From positions 47,571-111,570 of the forward strand of contig FIZJ01000016.1 in assembly GCA_900019385.1 (NCBI GenBank): 64,000 nt of DNA. Reading direction: 5' to 3'. Shown piece by piece: positions 53,319-62,605 of this stretch. How positions within the stretch are numbered: position 1 is the first letter of the stretch; each line of letters opens with the position of its first letter. Below the pieces are notes generated by a model. It worked only from the letters and a program-made list of their open reading frames with translations, was not told the DNA's origin and searched no databases. Source of the DNA: an uncultured Clostridia bacterium. GTDB taxonomy: Bacteria; Bacillota; Limnochordia; Darwinibacteriales; DTU012. Position numbers and translations under genes: made by a program.

Positions 53319-55031
53319 CTATGACATCACCGTCAGCCCATGATTAATCATGGCATCGCAGGCCTGCTCCAGGCTTTCCAGTTTACGGCCCGCCTGATCC
53401 GGCCCGCAAGCCACGACCGATATGTAAAGCTTCATCTTCGGTTCTGTTCCGGACGGGCGCAGAGTGATCACATCGCCTTCTGTCGTTTCCCACTGAAGAA
53501 CATTCTCCCGGGGAAAATCCAAATCATAACTCTTATTATCCTCCATATCAAGATGTACACCTTTGAGGTAGTCTTTGATGGATTTGACCGGCAGGCCGGC
53601 GATCGCATCAACACCGGCCTGGCGCAGATGATCGATGAACAAGCGCGCCTGTTCCACTTCGGATTGATTGGCAAAGTGATAGGAATGCAGGCATTCTAGA
53701 TAGTATCCGTGTTCTTCCATCAATTGATCCAAACGGTCGATCAGATTCAGACCCTGTTCGCGGTAATAAGCGGCGGCTGAAGCAATCAACACAGACCCCA
53801 TCACGCCGTCCTTGTCCATGACAAAATTGCCTGCCAAGTAGCCGCAGCTTTCTTCAACCCCCAGCAAAAACCGCTTGCCCCGGGTCTCCAACTCTTTGAC
53901 CGCCCTCCCGATATACTTGAACCCAGTCAGCGTGTCGACTACTTCAGCGCCGTACTTCGAGGCAATCGGGCAAATCAAGTTGGTTGTGACGATGGTTTTG
54001 ACTATCACGCACTTTTCCGCCTCCCCCTCAGGCAGATTCTGCAGCAGATAATCTGCCAGAAGCACTCCGATTTGGTTTCCCGTAAGCATCACATAGCGCC
54101 CTCCCACCCACACTGCCGCTCCTACCCGGTCGCAGTCAGGATCGGTTGCAAGGATCAAATCCGCTTTGTGTCTCATGCCGTAGTCGAAGGCCAGGCGAAA
54201 GGCATCCGGCTCTTCCGGGTTCGGAACAGTCACGGTGGGAAACTCCCCGTTCAACTCCATCTGTTCTTCAACAAGATAAAGATTGCCGTAACCCGCCCGC
54301 ATAAGCGCCTTGGGCACAAAACCGGCCCCGGCACCGTGAAGCGGTGTGTAGACGATACGAAGCCCTGTATCATAGTCTCTGCCTGTTCGAACCAGTGCCG
54401 CAAGTTTCGCCAGATACTCTTCACAGACATCGTCATCGATCCAATGCCACAGCAGGCTGTCCTGGGGATGAGTCACCTGCCGGACGTCGGCAAAGGTCAT
54501 GGCCGCCATCAGGCGGCTGATCTCGGCTGTGTCTTCGGGGTGCAGCTGAATCCCGTCTTTGTCATATGCTTTGTACCCATTGTACTCTTTGGGGTTGTGG
54601 CTTGCGGTGATCATGATTCCGCCGGCTGCCCGGAAGTGCCTTACGGCGAACGACAAAAGCGGTGTGGGTGTCACCCTGCGGAAAACGAACACTGGAATCT
54701 GATTACCGACCAACACAGCGGCTGCTGCCTCCACAAACTCACGGGAACGGTGCCGTGAATCAAAAGCCAAAACCACACCGGCATGGTTTACCCCACCTGC
54801 GGTCAGATACTCAGCCAGAGCCTGTGTGGCAAGTTTCACGGTATAAACATTCATCCGGTTTGTACCGGCGCCCATCACTCCCCTCAGCCCACCTGTACCA
54901 AACTCCAACTGCTGAGAAAACCGGTCATGGATTTCCTCCGGGCATTGGGCAATCGCATAAAGTTCTGCTTTGGTTTCCATATCCACGCTGGGATCGTTCA
55001 ACCATTGGTTATAGGCTGATTTCGCGTCCAT
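53319..55031 (-). CDS. Phosphoglucomutase/phosphomannomutase
   Basis: Alpha-D-phosphohexomutase of 570 residues, the PgcA-like size class of Bacillota. It has the phosphoserine loop ITASHNPKEYNGYK (S144), the metal loop DPDCDRVG, the sugar-binding GVEESCGYLAG and the phosphate-binding RPSGTEPKMKLYI. It interconverts glucose 1- and 6-phosphate for glycan precursors. The next gene upstream on the same strand encodes a permuted phosphoglycerate mutase. Confidence 0.93.
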   Translation of the reverse strand: MDAKSAYNQWLNDPSVDMETKAELYAIAQCPEEIHDRFSQQLEFGTGGLRGVMGAGTNRMNVYTVKLATQALAEYLTAGGVNHAGVVLAFDSRHRSREFVEAAAAVLVGNQIPVFVFRRVTPTPLLSFAVRHFRAAGGIMITASHNPKEYNGYKAYDKDGIQLHPEDTAEISRLMAAMTFADVRQVTHPQDSLLWHWIDDDVCEEYLAKLAALVRTGRDYDTGLRIVYTPLHGAGAGFVPKALMRAGYGNLYLVEEQMELNGEFPTVTVPNPEEPDAFRLAFDYGMRHKADLILATDPDCDRVGAAVWVGGRYVMLTGNQIGVLLADYLLQNLPEGEAEKCVIVKTIVTTNLICPIASKYGAEVVDTLTGFKYIGRAVKELETRGKRFLLGVEESCGYLAGNFVMDKDGVMGSVLIASAAAYYREQGLNLIDRLDQLMEEHGYYLECLHSYHFANQSEVEQARLFIDHLRQAGVDAIAGLPVKSIKDYLKGVHLDMEDNKSYDLDFPRENVLQWETTEGDVITLRPSGTEPKMKLYISVVACGPDQAGRKLESLEQACDAMINHGLTVMS

Positions 55032-55141
55032 GTCGGTTCGTCCTTTCTCTGTCAGCCGTCGAAGCCGGGTTTTCCTGAAATGATCTTTGTAGACTAGTAT
55101 TGCCAGCCGCAGCTGATCTTACTAACACCAGCCGCGCCTTG

Positions 55142-56713
55142 TCAGAGTCGTTCGTACCAACCAAGGCCCCTGCCATCTACCAGAGCTTCATAGGCAAGCT
55201 TGGTGCGCTCCCGGTAATGCCCGCTTCGATCCAGCGCATAACCGCGGCCGCACACAGTAACCACTTCGCCGATTCCTAACCGATCCAGCGCCTCCTGCAG
55301 CTGAAGCAGCAAATCCACCGCTCCCCGCCGGGGTGCGCTGCGCCCATCGCTTATGGCGTGCAGGTACACCTTTGGTGCCCCCCATTCCTTGAGCACAGCA
55401 AGGAGTTTGAGTGCTTCATCAAGACTGCCGTGGGAACTCCCAGGTGACAGCAAGAACAATATGTGCACTCCCCGGCTGGGAGGAAGGCTTTTGATGCGCC
55501 GGTAAAAAGCTCTGTTCCGCTGCAGCTGATCCGGCGTGATCCCAGCAGGAATACGCACTTCATCTTGGATAATCACTCTGCCCGAGCCTAATGTCAGATG
55601 CCCTGTTTCGGAGTTGCCACTGGAGTTAGGCGCGAGGCCTACCGCGGCGCCGGACGCCTGAAGCCTGGTATGGGGGAATAGACGAAACAGCTGATCAAGA
55701 TTAGGTGTTTCCGCGGCATAGATCGGATTGTTTCGCGGGTTTTCCTCTCCCTGGCCGAAGCCATCGAGAATCAGCAGAACGATTCGGTCAACCATGCCAA
55801 CATACTGCTTAATTAACGGCCTGCCGGTCATAATACCCGGCGGATCAAATCCCATAAGCTTAAGGATGGTAGGAGCAACATCGGCCAGACTCCCGCCGGA
55901 GGCCAAAGCTCCCTGCCGGCCTTTTAACATAGGATCTGCCAAGACAAACGGTACACTAGCTCTCGTATGTCCCAAGCTCCAGCTGCCGTCAGGAAGATAG
56001 GCCTGCTCTAAGAGCCCATGGTCCGCGGTGAGGATCAAACAGCAGCCTGATCTCTGGCAGAAATCGGCAACAATGCCGACGGCCTGGTCAATCATTTCCA
56101 CACAGCGCACCTGCGCCTGAAAGTCTGGTATATGGCCGAAGATGTCCCCAGCAGCAAGATTGGCTACAGCAAACCGGTAATCTTTTTCGTCAAGAGACCG
56201 GATCAGTGCTTCCACGATTTCCACAGACCGCATCGCAGGATGCAGTTCAGTGCTGGATGTGACGCTTGGGATCGAGATCCATTCTTCGCCGGGGTGAGGC
56301 TGTTCTCGACGCCCATTGAAGTAGTAGGTAACATGAGAAAACTTCTCCGATTCGGCAATTCTAAGCTGACTAAGCCCATTCCTGGACAAGACTTCTCCCA
56401 AAGGGTGCGGCGGCCTCACAGCTGGAAACAGGGCGGGAAGCCCGGTGAACTTGCTGTGGTATTCAACCATGGGAAAAAAGCCGAGATCTGGCATAAACTT
56501 GCGTTGAAAACGGGTGAATTCAGGATCGACAAAAGCTTCTGTAAGCTGGATTTCCCGTTCTCCCCTCCGGCAGGCAAAAATCAAGACATCGCCATCGGAC
56601 ACTCTACCCACAGGACCTTCGTCGGGAACCGACTTGATCAAGGGCGGCAGCCAGTAGTCATCAAGGCCTGAATCGTAATGGCGCTGAATCAAGCCCAGAA
56701 GTGCAGTGATCAT
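55142..56713 (-). CDS. Circularly permuted cofactor-independent phosphoglycerate mutase-like protein
   Basis: All signature motifs of GpmI are here in the wrong order. Residues 1-300 match the family's second half: DGDVLIFACRRGERE (R50, R53 for the two phosphate-binding arginines), LSQLRIAESEKFSHVTYYFNG (K124), GDIFGH (D190, H194), LTADHG (D231, H232), LGHT (H249) and the final PTILKLMGFDPPGIMTGRPLI. After a short linker (301-306) comes the normal N-terminal half: MVDRIVLLILDGFG (D317), GNSETGHLTLGSGR (S368), SPGSSHGS (H428), HAISDGRS (D456) and CGRGYALDR (R490, R496). Length 523 is normal for an unpermuted enzyme. GAGGTGAG precedes the ATG. All metal residues are kept, so mutase activity is plausible but unproven. 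Confidence 0.85.
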   Translation of the reverse strand: MITALLGLIQRHYDSGLDDYWLPPLIKSVPDEGPVGRVSDGDVLIFACRRGEREIQLTEAFVDPEFTRFQRKFMPDLGFFPMVEYHSKFTGLPALFPAVRPPHPLGEVLSRNGLSQLRIAESEKFSHVTYYFNGRREQPHPGEEWISIPSVTSSTELHPAMRSVEIVEALIRSLDEKDYRFAVANLAAGDIFGHIPDFQAQVRCVEMIDQAVGIVADFCQRSGCCLILTADHGLLEQAYLPDGSWSLGHTRASVPFVLADPMLKGRQGALASGGSLADVAPTILKLMGFDPPGIMTGRPLIKQYVGMVDRIVLLILDGFGQGEENPRNNPIYAAETPNLDQLFRLFPHTRLQASGAAVGLAPNSSGNSETGHLTLGSGRVIIQDEVRIPAGITPDQLQRNRAFYRRIKSLPPSRGVHILFLLSPGSSHGSLDEALKLLAVLKEWGAPKVYLHAISDGRSAPRRGAVDLLLQLQEALDRLGIGEVVTVCGRGYALDRSGHYRERTKLAYEALVDGRGLGWYERL

Positions 56714-56738
56714 GGCCTCACCTCAACCACAGCATATG

Positions 56739-56783
56739 AAAAAAACCCGGCCTCGGTGACCTATCTGTCACCTTGACCGGGCT
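56739..56783 (-). terminator. Rho-independent terminator of the cold-shock gene
   Basis: On the minus strand an interrupted stem (CCCGG/CCGGG outside, GGTGAC/GTCACC inside) is followed by seven T (56739-56745). It separates csp from the permuted mutase gene. Confidence 0.88.
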
Positions 56784-56799
56784 TCAGTCTACTCAGCGG

Positions 56800-57003
56800 T
56801 TAAAGACGGACCACATTGGCTGCCTGAGGGCCGCGCTTGCCGGAAACGATCTCAAACTCCACTTTTTGGCCTTCTTCCAGGCTGCGGAATCCTTCACCTT
56901 GAATTGCGGTGAAATGGACAAATACATCCTCGCCGTTCTCCTGCTCGATGAATCCGTACCCTTTCTCGGCGTTGAACCATTTGACTCTACCTACCATATA
57001 CAT
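56800..57003 (-). CDS. Cold-shock protein (CspA family)
   Basis: Single-stranded nucleic acid-binding OB-fold protein of 67 residues. RNP1 is KGYGFIE, RNP2 is VFVHF, and the start [15 protein letters not shown] is typical; an RNA chaperone. ATG at 57003 follows AAGGAGG by six bases. The 5' untranslated region is about 105 bases, as is common for cold-shock genes. Confidence 0.95.
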   Translation of the reverse strand: MYMVGRVKWFNAEKGYGFIEQENGEDVFVHFTAIQGEGFRSLEEGQKVEFEIVSGKRGPQAANVVRL

Positions 57004-57113
57004 TTATGGCCTCCTTAAAGATATACTCATTAAAAGTGGAAGCTGTGACCATCGGTTCCAGCCTCAGAGGCCATAACACGTGTACATACTTCACTACCTT
57101 TTAACGCAGTCAT

Positions 57114-57142
57114 AGCATACCACACATCCGGGCCAAACACAA
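57114..57142 (-). promoter_or_regulatory. Candidate promoter of the cold-shock gene
   Basis: On the minus strand TTGTGT (57137-57142), 17 bases, TATGCT (57114-57119), leaving a leader of about 105 bases. Confidence 0.45.
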
Positions 57143-57154
57143 GCGAAATTTTGC

Positions 57155-58030
57155 TCAATTCTCGTGAAGATCGCGGTGCCTGACCTGGTTTTTAATGCCA
57201 TCGCCGGTAAGCCTTGCGCCTAACTCACGGCTGATGGCCACCGAACGATGTTTGCCTCCCGTACAGCCGATGCCGATCGTCAGCCGGGCTTTACCCTCAT
57301 TGGAATAGGCCGGCAGCAGATCAACGATCAGCTGATAGAACTTGTCCAAAAAGCACTGGGTTTGAGGCCACTTGAGGACATAATCGGCAACCTCGGGCGC
57401 AAGCCCGGTCAAATCCTTGAGCTGATCGATGTAAAAAGGATTGGGTAAAAACCTCACGTCAAAGATAATATCGGCGTCATTGGGAACACCGTACTTATAG
57501 CCGAAAGATAGAATGTTGATGGTCAACAGCAGTTGAGAACTGTCTCCGCCGAGCAGCGCCTGGTTCAGGTAGGCTTTCAAATCCGCAGGTTTGAGGGTGG
57601 AAGTGTCCACAATCACATGGGCCAGTTCCCGGATATTGGCCAGCAGCTTTCGCTCATGGGCAATACTGTCGTACAGGCTGCCTTGGTCTGCCAGCGGGTG
57701 CCGGCGCCTGGTCTCGCTGAAACGCCGCACCAGGATATCATCCTCGCACTCAAGGAAAACAATGGTGTAATGTACCTTGTTTTCATCCAGCCACTGGATC
57801 ACGTCGGTCAGCTCTGCGAAAAGCCCCTTCCCCCGCACATCCATGGCAACAGCCAAAGGCCTGGCCTCTCCGGTTTTTTGATGAATCTGCAAGAGTTCGG
57901 GCAGCAGCGTTGGCGGAAGATTGTCGATGCAGAAATAATCCAAGTCCTCCAGCGCTTTCATTGCCTGTGTCTTGCCGGCACCGGACAACCCTGTGACAAT
58001 GGCAATTTTGATGTTATCATCCCGTTTCAC
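57155..58030 (-). CDS. rapZ: RNase adapter/nucleotide-binding protein RapZ (YvcJ)
   Basis: P-loop protein of 291 residues. Walker A is GLSGAGKT (14-21), followed by ALEDLDYFCIDNLPP; the RapZ-specific DIIFDVRFLPNPFY and the C-terminal GCTGGKHRSVAISREL are present. In E. coli it controls small RNAs of amino-sugar synthesis; in B. subtilis YvcJ is a nucleotide hydrolase affecting competence. GTG at 58030 has GGGG eight bases upstream and is preferred over a GTG nine bases earlier. The usual neighbours YvcK and WhiA are not in the window. Confidence 0.93.
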   Translation of the reverse strand: MKRDDNIKIAIVTGLSGAGKTQAMKALEDLDYFCIDNLPPTLLPELLQIHQKTGEARPLAVAMDVRGKGLFAELTDVIQWLDENKVHYTIVFLECEDDILVRRFSETRRRHPLADQGSLYDSIAHERKLLANIRELAHVIVDTSTLKPADLKAYLNQALLGGDSSQLLLTINILSFGYKYGVPNDADIIFDVRFLPNPFYIDQLKDLTGLAPEVADYVLKWPQTQCFLDKFYQLIVDLLPAYSNEGKARLTIGIGCTGGKHRSVAISRELGARLTGDGIKNQVRHRDLHEN

Positions 58031-58108
58031 GGCGCCCACCCCTTCAGCAACTACCGAGTTCTATTTCGACTCTGCGCCTAAACTTCCTGTTTATGATGGC
58101 ACGAATGT

Positions 58109-60082
58109 CTACTTGATAATCTTTCCTGCTAGGTAATCGTTCCATACGGTCTCAAACCAGCCTGAATCCTGAGGAATCGGTCTGACCGGATCCCAACTGA
58201 AGCTTAAGGCAAACCCCTCAAGCTGCACTCGCTGTATGTGCTGGTGAAAGTAGGGGTCCTCCGTCAGTGAAAAACGGAACTCCTCGGGCAGCTGCGGCAG
58301 GGGCAGCTCCCCTGAGGGATTGTAGACCAGATACGAACCGCGGCTCTTTCCACCTTTTTCAATATAATCTTTGATCGCCGACAGGTACACGTACTGGCAG
58401 AGCAGCAAATCATAGTTTTGGAAGCAAAGCCCCAGTTCAGATGGGGATGCGATTTGCGTTTCCTCGGCCAGATGCTTGAGCTGGCTCAAAGCTGCCGCGG
58501 CACCGGCGCCTGCCTGCTCCGAAGACCGGATATGAGCGCCGGCCCTGGTCATGCGCTCTTGGATTCGGCGCCTGATCGCTGCCACGTTGCTGGTGGTACC
58601 AAGCTTTTTCAGAAAGCTCTTCCCCAGCTCTATTTTGGCCGTGATTTGGCTCTTTGCTTCCGCCAAGAATTCGTCCCGAGGCAGTGGCTGCTCCCGGTAA
58701 CGAGCCGCGATATACTGTGCTGCCCGGGTACTTCCCACCTGCCCTGAATTGAGAGCGCTTCCCCCCGGCCGGTACACACCGTGGCTGCCGTTGACCTCCC
58801 CTACCGGAAAAAAGTGCTTGAGGTTGCTTTCCCACCAAACGTCGCCATCAAGGCCGCCGTTGTTGTGTTGGGCACAAACGGCGATCTCCAGCATTTCCCG
58901 ACTGAGATCGATTCCGTTGCTAAGATACAGATCGATCGCCGGCTGGTTCATGTGGGCAAGACGGTCAATCGGCCGCCCAAACAAGGCACTGGAGTTCTCG
59001 AGATAAGTATATGCTTCTTTGCCGAGCAGTGAAAAATCCAAATCACCACCGCGGGATCCCCATGAAGGGTTGCTGCGGAAATCCAGAAACACGCGGCGGC
59101 CTTTGACAACTGTTTCGTAGTAGACCAGGATATCAATCAAAGAGGATCCGTAGTTTGCCACCTTGCGGGGATCGAACGGCCACTGGTACCCTTTCAGGAA
59201 AATCGCATCCAGCATTCTTCCAGGATCAGGGAAGTAGTCCTCCAGGAACTCCCGTGGGTCGCTGCCGTCGGGTGCGGTAGAGACATAACGCGGCAGCACC
59301 TGCTGATAGGTCCCTGACAAGTTCCAGCGGAATTTGATCGAAGCAATCCCGAATTGGCTTTCTGTCAGATTTTTGCCTTTGACTCCCGCTTCGAACGCTA
59401 TGCCCGTGGCTCCTGTCTGGCTCGGTGGATACACAGATGTTCCATACATACCTGCCGGGCCTCCGGTAGCATAGACGACATTGGTGGCATTGAACAACAC
59501 ATAAGGATCCGTTTGGGTCGGATCTGCGTCCAACGCCAGGGCGATCACACCTATGGCGCGGCTGTGGGATGAATCGGTGAGAATACCGATCACCTGGTGC
59601 CGGTCGAAAATGGGGATGCCCTTTAGCTTGACTTGCGCCTCGAGCTTCTCAGTCATGTATCTTGAAGTCAGAGGCCCTGCGGATGTAGCCCGCTGTCTGG
59701 GATCGTGGTCTGTTTTGTAACCGACATATTCACCATACGAATTATGGGGGAATGGTACCCCGATATCCACCAGATGATAAAACGCCTGGGCCGACAAGGC
59801 TGCTTCCACCAAGGCGATATCGCCGTCCATGGCGCCGCCGTCGAAGAGTGTCTTGGCCATGTGGTGGATCGAATCCGGTTCGGAACCGGAAAGGGTCAGT
59901 TTATAATAAGTCTGCTTGTCAGACCCGGTATTGCGGGATGTTCCCATGTTCATGCCCTCGGTGACAATCACTACATCATTTTGCCCAAAGCTGACCAACC
60001 GGTCCGCGGCGTTGAGAGCCGCTGCGCCGCTGCCGACCACAACAGTATTGCATGTAACCACCGGCAACTTATGAATATCCAC
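58109..60082 (-). CDS. FAD-dependent oxidoreductase of the succinate dehydrogenase/fumarate reductase flavoprotein type
   Basis: Protein of about 657 residues. The N-terminal dinucleotide motif is TVVVGSGAAALNAADRL, and a late FAD segment is FFPVGEVNGSHGVYRPGGSALNSGQVGS. The middle lacks an obvious copy of the fumarate reductase active-site HRR/arginine pattern, so the substrate is unclear. GTG at 60082 follows AGGAGG by nine bases; an ATG at 60103 precedes that site. It sits 13 bases after an MFS carrier gene, suggesting uptake and oxidation or reduction of one compound. Confidence 0.8.
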   Translation of the reverse strand: MDIHKLPVVTCNTVVVGSGAAALNAADRLVSFGQNDVVIVTEGMNMGTSRNTGSDKQTYYKLTLSGSEPDSIHHMAKTLFDGGAMDGDIALVEAALSAQAFYHLVDIGVPFPHNSYGEYVGYKTDHDPRQRATSAGPLTSRYMTEKLEAQVKLKGIPIFDRHQVIGILTDSSHSRAIGVIALALDADPTQTDPYVLFNATNVVYATGGPAGMYGTSVYPPSQTGATGIAFEAGVKGKNLTESQFGIASIKFRWNLSGTYQQVLPRYVSTAPDGSDPREFLEDYFPDPGRMLDAIFLKGYQWPFDPRKVANYGSSLIDILVYYETVVKGRRVFLDFRSNPSWGSRGGDLDFSLLGKEAYTYLENSSALFGRPIDRLAHMNQPAIDLYLSNGIDLSREMLEIAVCAQHNNGGLDGDVWWESNLKHFFPVGEVNGSHGVYRPGGSALNSGQVGSTRAAQYIAARYREQPLPRDEFLAEAKSQITAKIELGKSFLKKLGTTSNVAAIRRRIQERMTRAGAHIRSSEQAGAGAAAALSQLKHLAEETQIASPSELGLCFQNYDLLLCQYVYLSAIKDYIEKGGKSRGSYLVYNPSGELPLPQLPEEFRFSLTEDPYFHQHIQRVQLEGFALSFSWDPVRPIPQDSGWFETVWNDYLAGKIIK

Positions 60083-60095
60083 TTCCCCTTTCCTC

Positions 60096-61268
60096 CTATC
60101 CATTCATTTGACTGCTGTTCGTTTGGCCGCAGTCACCGATCTGCCATTTTCTAGGCCAGCCGATTACAGCCAGGCACCCAAAAAGGCCCACAAGCGCTAC
60201 GCTTAAATATCCCGTCCGCATACCGAACAGTTCGCTGACCCAGCCGGCGAATACCGGGCCCGCGGTCATGCCGATGCCGTAAAGAGCTTGAAAAAACCCC
60301 ATGGCTGTACTCCGTTTGTCCGGGGCTACACATTTGATGCTCAAGCTGAGCAGGACCGGAAATATCAACCCCCGTCCGAACCCATTCACCGCCTGAGTCA
60401 GGTACAGCGCCAACATGCTGGAAGTATACGGAACACTGCCCGAAGCCAGCATCATCAACAGAAACGAAAGGATAAGGGTTTGCCGTTCACCGATTCTTCC
60501 CGCCACCAGATCGCTTGTCCGAGAAGCCAAAGCAATGGCTAGTGCAGATATAAGCATCAAAATGGTCAGCTGCTGATCACTGGCCCCAATGCTCGCCGCA
60601 TACGATTGGTTGAATCCATAGATGGTCGCGAAAGTGACTGCCTGCACCAAAAGAGCCAGGGTGCTGACCCACAGCAGTTGGGGATTGAGCCCCACTTTCA
60701 TCAAAGAATCGATATTCAACGGTTCCCTGCGGACAACTGGCTCTTTTATCGTTACACTCAGCATTGTACCGGCCAGGCCTGCCGCGCCGCCGATGATAAA
60801 CGGAGCTTTGTAACCGAAAGCGTCAGCGGCAAAGCCGCCCAAGGTGGAAGCGACAAGCTGCCCCACTGATGTGTAGAACATGATTACCGCCATGGCCTTG
60901 CCAGAATGCTCGGGAGGATAAAAGCTGGCATACATGACAGTGAATACCACCCAGGCTGCCGCCGCCACTCCAGCCAATCCACGGAAGAGGAGCGCCAACC
61001 ATGGTGTGCTGGCTATTCCAAGCCCGATACAGCTGATGGCGGAACATGCCACTCCCAAAACGACAAAAACTTTGCGTCTGCCAATCCGGTCAGAATAAAT
61101 ACCGAGGGGAATCCGGATCAGCATCTGTGTAAAACCATAGGAGCCCAAGATTAGGCCAATCATGCTCAACGATGCTCCCATACTCTCCGCGTACGGGGTG
61201 AGAATTGGCATGTAGACATACATAGCAAACCAATAGACTAAAGTGACTAGAATAAACAAGCTTGTCAT
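60096..61268 (-). CDS. MFS transporter
   Basis: Twelve-helix carrier of 390 residues. The loop 2-3 signature is GIYSDRIGRRKVFVVLG and its echo lies mid-protein (LVAGRIGERQTLIL). ATG at 61268 is preceded by GGGGGAGG; the upstream-extended reading lacks a site. An extended -10 promoter (TGGTATAAT, -10 at 61291-61296) lies just upstream. It is co-transcribed with the FAD oxidoreductase. Substrate unknown. Confidence 0.88.
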   Translation of the reverse strand: MTSLFILVTLVYWFAMYVYMPILTPYAESMGASLSMIGLILGSYGFTQMLIRIPLGIYSDRIGRRKVFVVLGVACSAISCIGLGIASTPWLALLFRGLAGVAAAAWVVFTVMYASFYPPEHSGKAMAVIMFYTSVGQLVASTLGGFAADAFGYKAPFIIGGAAGLAGTMLSVTIKEPVVRREPLNIDSLMKVGLNPQLLWVSTLALLVQAVTFATIYGFNQSYAASIGASDQQLTILMLISALAIALASRTSDLVAGRIGERQTLILSFLLMMLASGSVPYTSSMLALYLTQAVNGFGRGLIFPVLLSLSIKCVAPDKRSTAMGFFQALYGIGMTAGPVFAGWVSELFGMRTGYLSVALVGLFGCLAVIGWPRKWQIGDCGQTNSSQMNG

Positions 61269-61360
61269 CTTCCTCCCCCTGACAAGCACAATTATACCAT
61301 AGAAAAAGGATTTATCATCCTTCATAACGAAGAAAATGGAAATTTGCAAGGAGGGGTACC

Positions 61361-62572
61361 ATGTATCGGCAAGAAATTGAAGCTGCCAAAGCACACTTTG
61401 CCCGAATTCTCGAAGCTCAACTGCAGAGAATAGAGGGCATGAAGCAAAATGAGAGCTTTATCGATTATCAGAAGCTGGACAAAATTGTGATCGGCATCGT
61501 TGGCGGAGATGGGATAGGGCCTTATATTGCAGCTCAGGCCGAACGAGTCTTAGCAGCGCTTTTGGCTGATCAAATCAATGCCGGCAGGATCGAACTGCGG
61601 ACAATTGAAGGGCTGACCATTGAAAACCGCATTGCCAAAATGCAGGCGATTCCCGATGAAGTCATGGGGGAGCTGCGCCAGTGCCATGTTGTCCTGAAAG
61701 GCCCGACCACCACCCCCGATCAAAGCGCCGGCATGCCGAATATCGAGAGCGCCAATGTATACATGCGTCGCGCTTTTGACCTTTTTGCCAATATCCGTCC
61801 TGTGCGGGTGCCGGAACTGAACATAGACTGGATGTTTTTCCGCGAAAACACGGAAGGTGAATATGCCCTGGGTAGTCAGGGTTTGAGCGTGACTCCCGAT
61901 TTGGCGGTCGATTTCAAAGTGACCACCACACAAGGCTGCAGGCGAATCATCCGTGCGGCTTTCGAATATGCGAGGCTCCACGGCAAGAAACGGGTTACTG
62001 TTGTCACCAAAGCCAATGTAATCAAGACAACTGACGGCAAATTCTTGAGCGTTGCCAAAGAAATTGCCAAGGAATACCCGGACATTGTCTGTGATGATTG
62101 GTATATCGACATCATGACTGCCAAGCTGATCGATCCCAGCCGTAGATCAGAGTTCCAGGTCTTGGTTATGCCCAATTTGTACGGAGATATCCTCACAGAT
62201 GAGGCGGCACAGATACAAGGCGGTGTGGGGACTGCCGGAAGTGCCAATGTGGGAACAAGATACGCTATGTTCGAAGCCATTCATGGTTCGGCGCCGCGCA
62301 TGGTCGCAGAAGGGCGCGCTGTCTACGCTGACCCAAGCAGCCTGATTAAAGCCGGCGCGATGCTGTTGGAGCACATCGGTTTCAGGCAAGAGGCGGACAG
62401 GTTGCAGATGGCTCTGGACATCTGCAGCCAGTTTGAACGGAAAGTGGTGCTCACCGGCCGCGGCGATGGCGCCACGAACGAAGCTTACACAGACTACATC
62501 CTGGAGACAGTTGCTCTGCCAAACCTGGGTGAACGTTATCAAGGGTTTCTCGACCAGCTGCGCTCCCAGTAG
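61361..62572 (+). CDS. Isocitrate/homoisocitrate/isopropylmalate dehydrogenase-family enzyme
   Basis: Beta-decarboxylating dehydrogenase of 403 residues. Motifs: GGDGIGPYIAAQ, VLKGPTTTPD, VYMRRAFDLFANIRPV, FFRENTEGEYALG, the VTVVTKANVIKTTDG lysine and NLYGDILTDEAAQIQGG with the metal aspartates. A 45-residue N-terminal extension precedes the usual start. AAGGAGG precedes the ATG. It converges with a Re-citrate synthase-like gene, so isocitrate is the likeliest substrate, giving 2-oxoglutarate; homoisocitrate is the alternative. Aconitase is not in the window. Confidence 0.82.
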   Translation: MYRQEIEAAKAHFARILEAQLQRIEGMKQNESFIDYQKLDKIVIGIVGGDGIGPYIAAQAERVLAALLADQINAGRIELRTIEGLTIENRIAKMQAIPDEVMGELRQCHVVLKGPTTTPDQSAGMPNIESANVYMRRAFDLFANIRPVRVPELNIDWMFFRENTEGEYALGSQGLSVTPDLAVDFKVTTTQGCRRIIRAAFEYARLHGKKRVTVVTKANVIKTTDGKFLSVAKEIAKEYPDIVCDDWYIDIMTAKLIDPSRRSEFQVLVMPNLYGDILTDEAAQIQGGVGTAGSANVGTRYAMFEAIHGSAPRMVAEGRAVYADPSSLIKAGAMLLEHIGFRQEADRLQMALDICSQFERKVVLTGRGDGATNEAYTDYILETVALPNLGERYQGFLDQLRSQ

Positions 62573-62574
62573 AT

Positions 62575-62605
62575 TAAAAAAGGATCTCGGCCGAGATCCT
62601 TTTTT
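62575..62605. terminator. Perfect palindromic bidirectional terminator
   Basis: A 30-base perfect palindrome (six A, GGATCTCGG, CCGAGATCC, six T) serves both converging genes. It overlaps the stop codon of the Re-citrate synthase-like gene. Confidence 0.92.

Noticed and set aside
55142..56713. The mutase-like gene as two separate genes or a frameshifted pair
   Set aside because: The frame is open over all 523 codons, and the internal methionine at residue 307 has no ribosome site; neither half alone contains a full active site.
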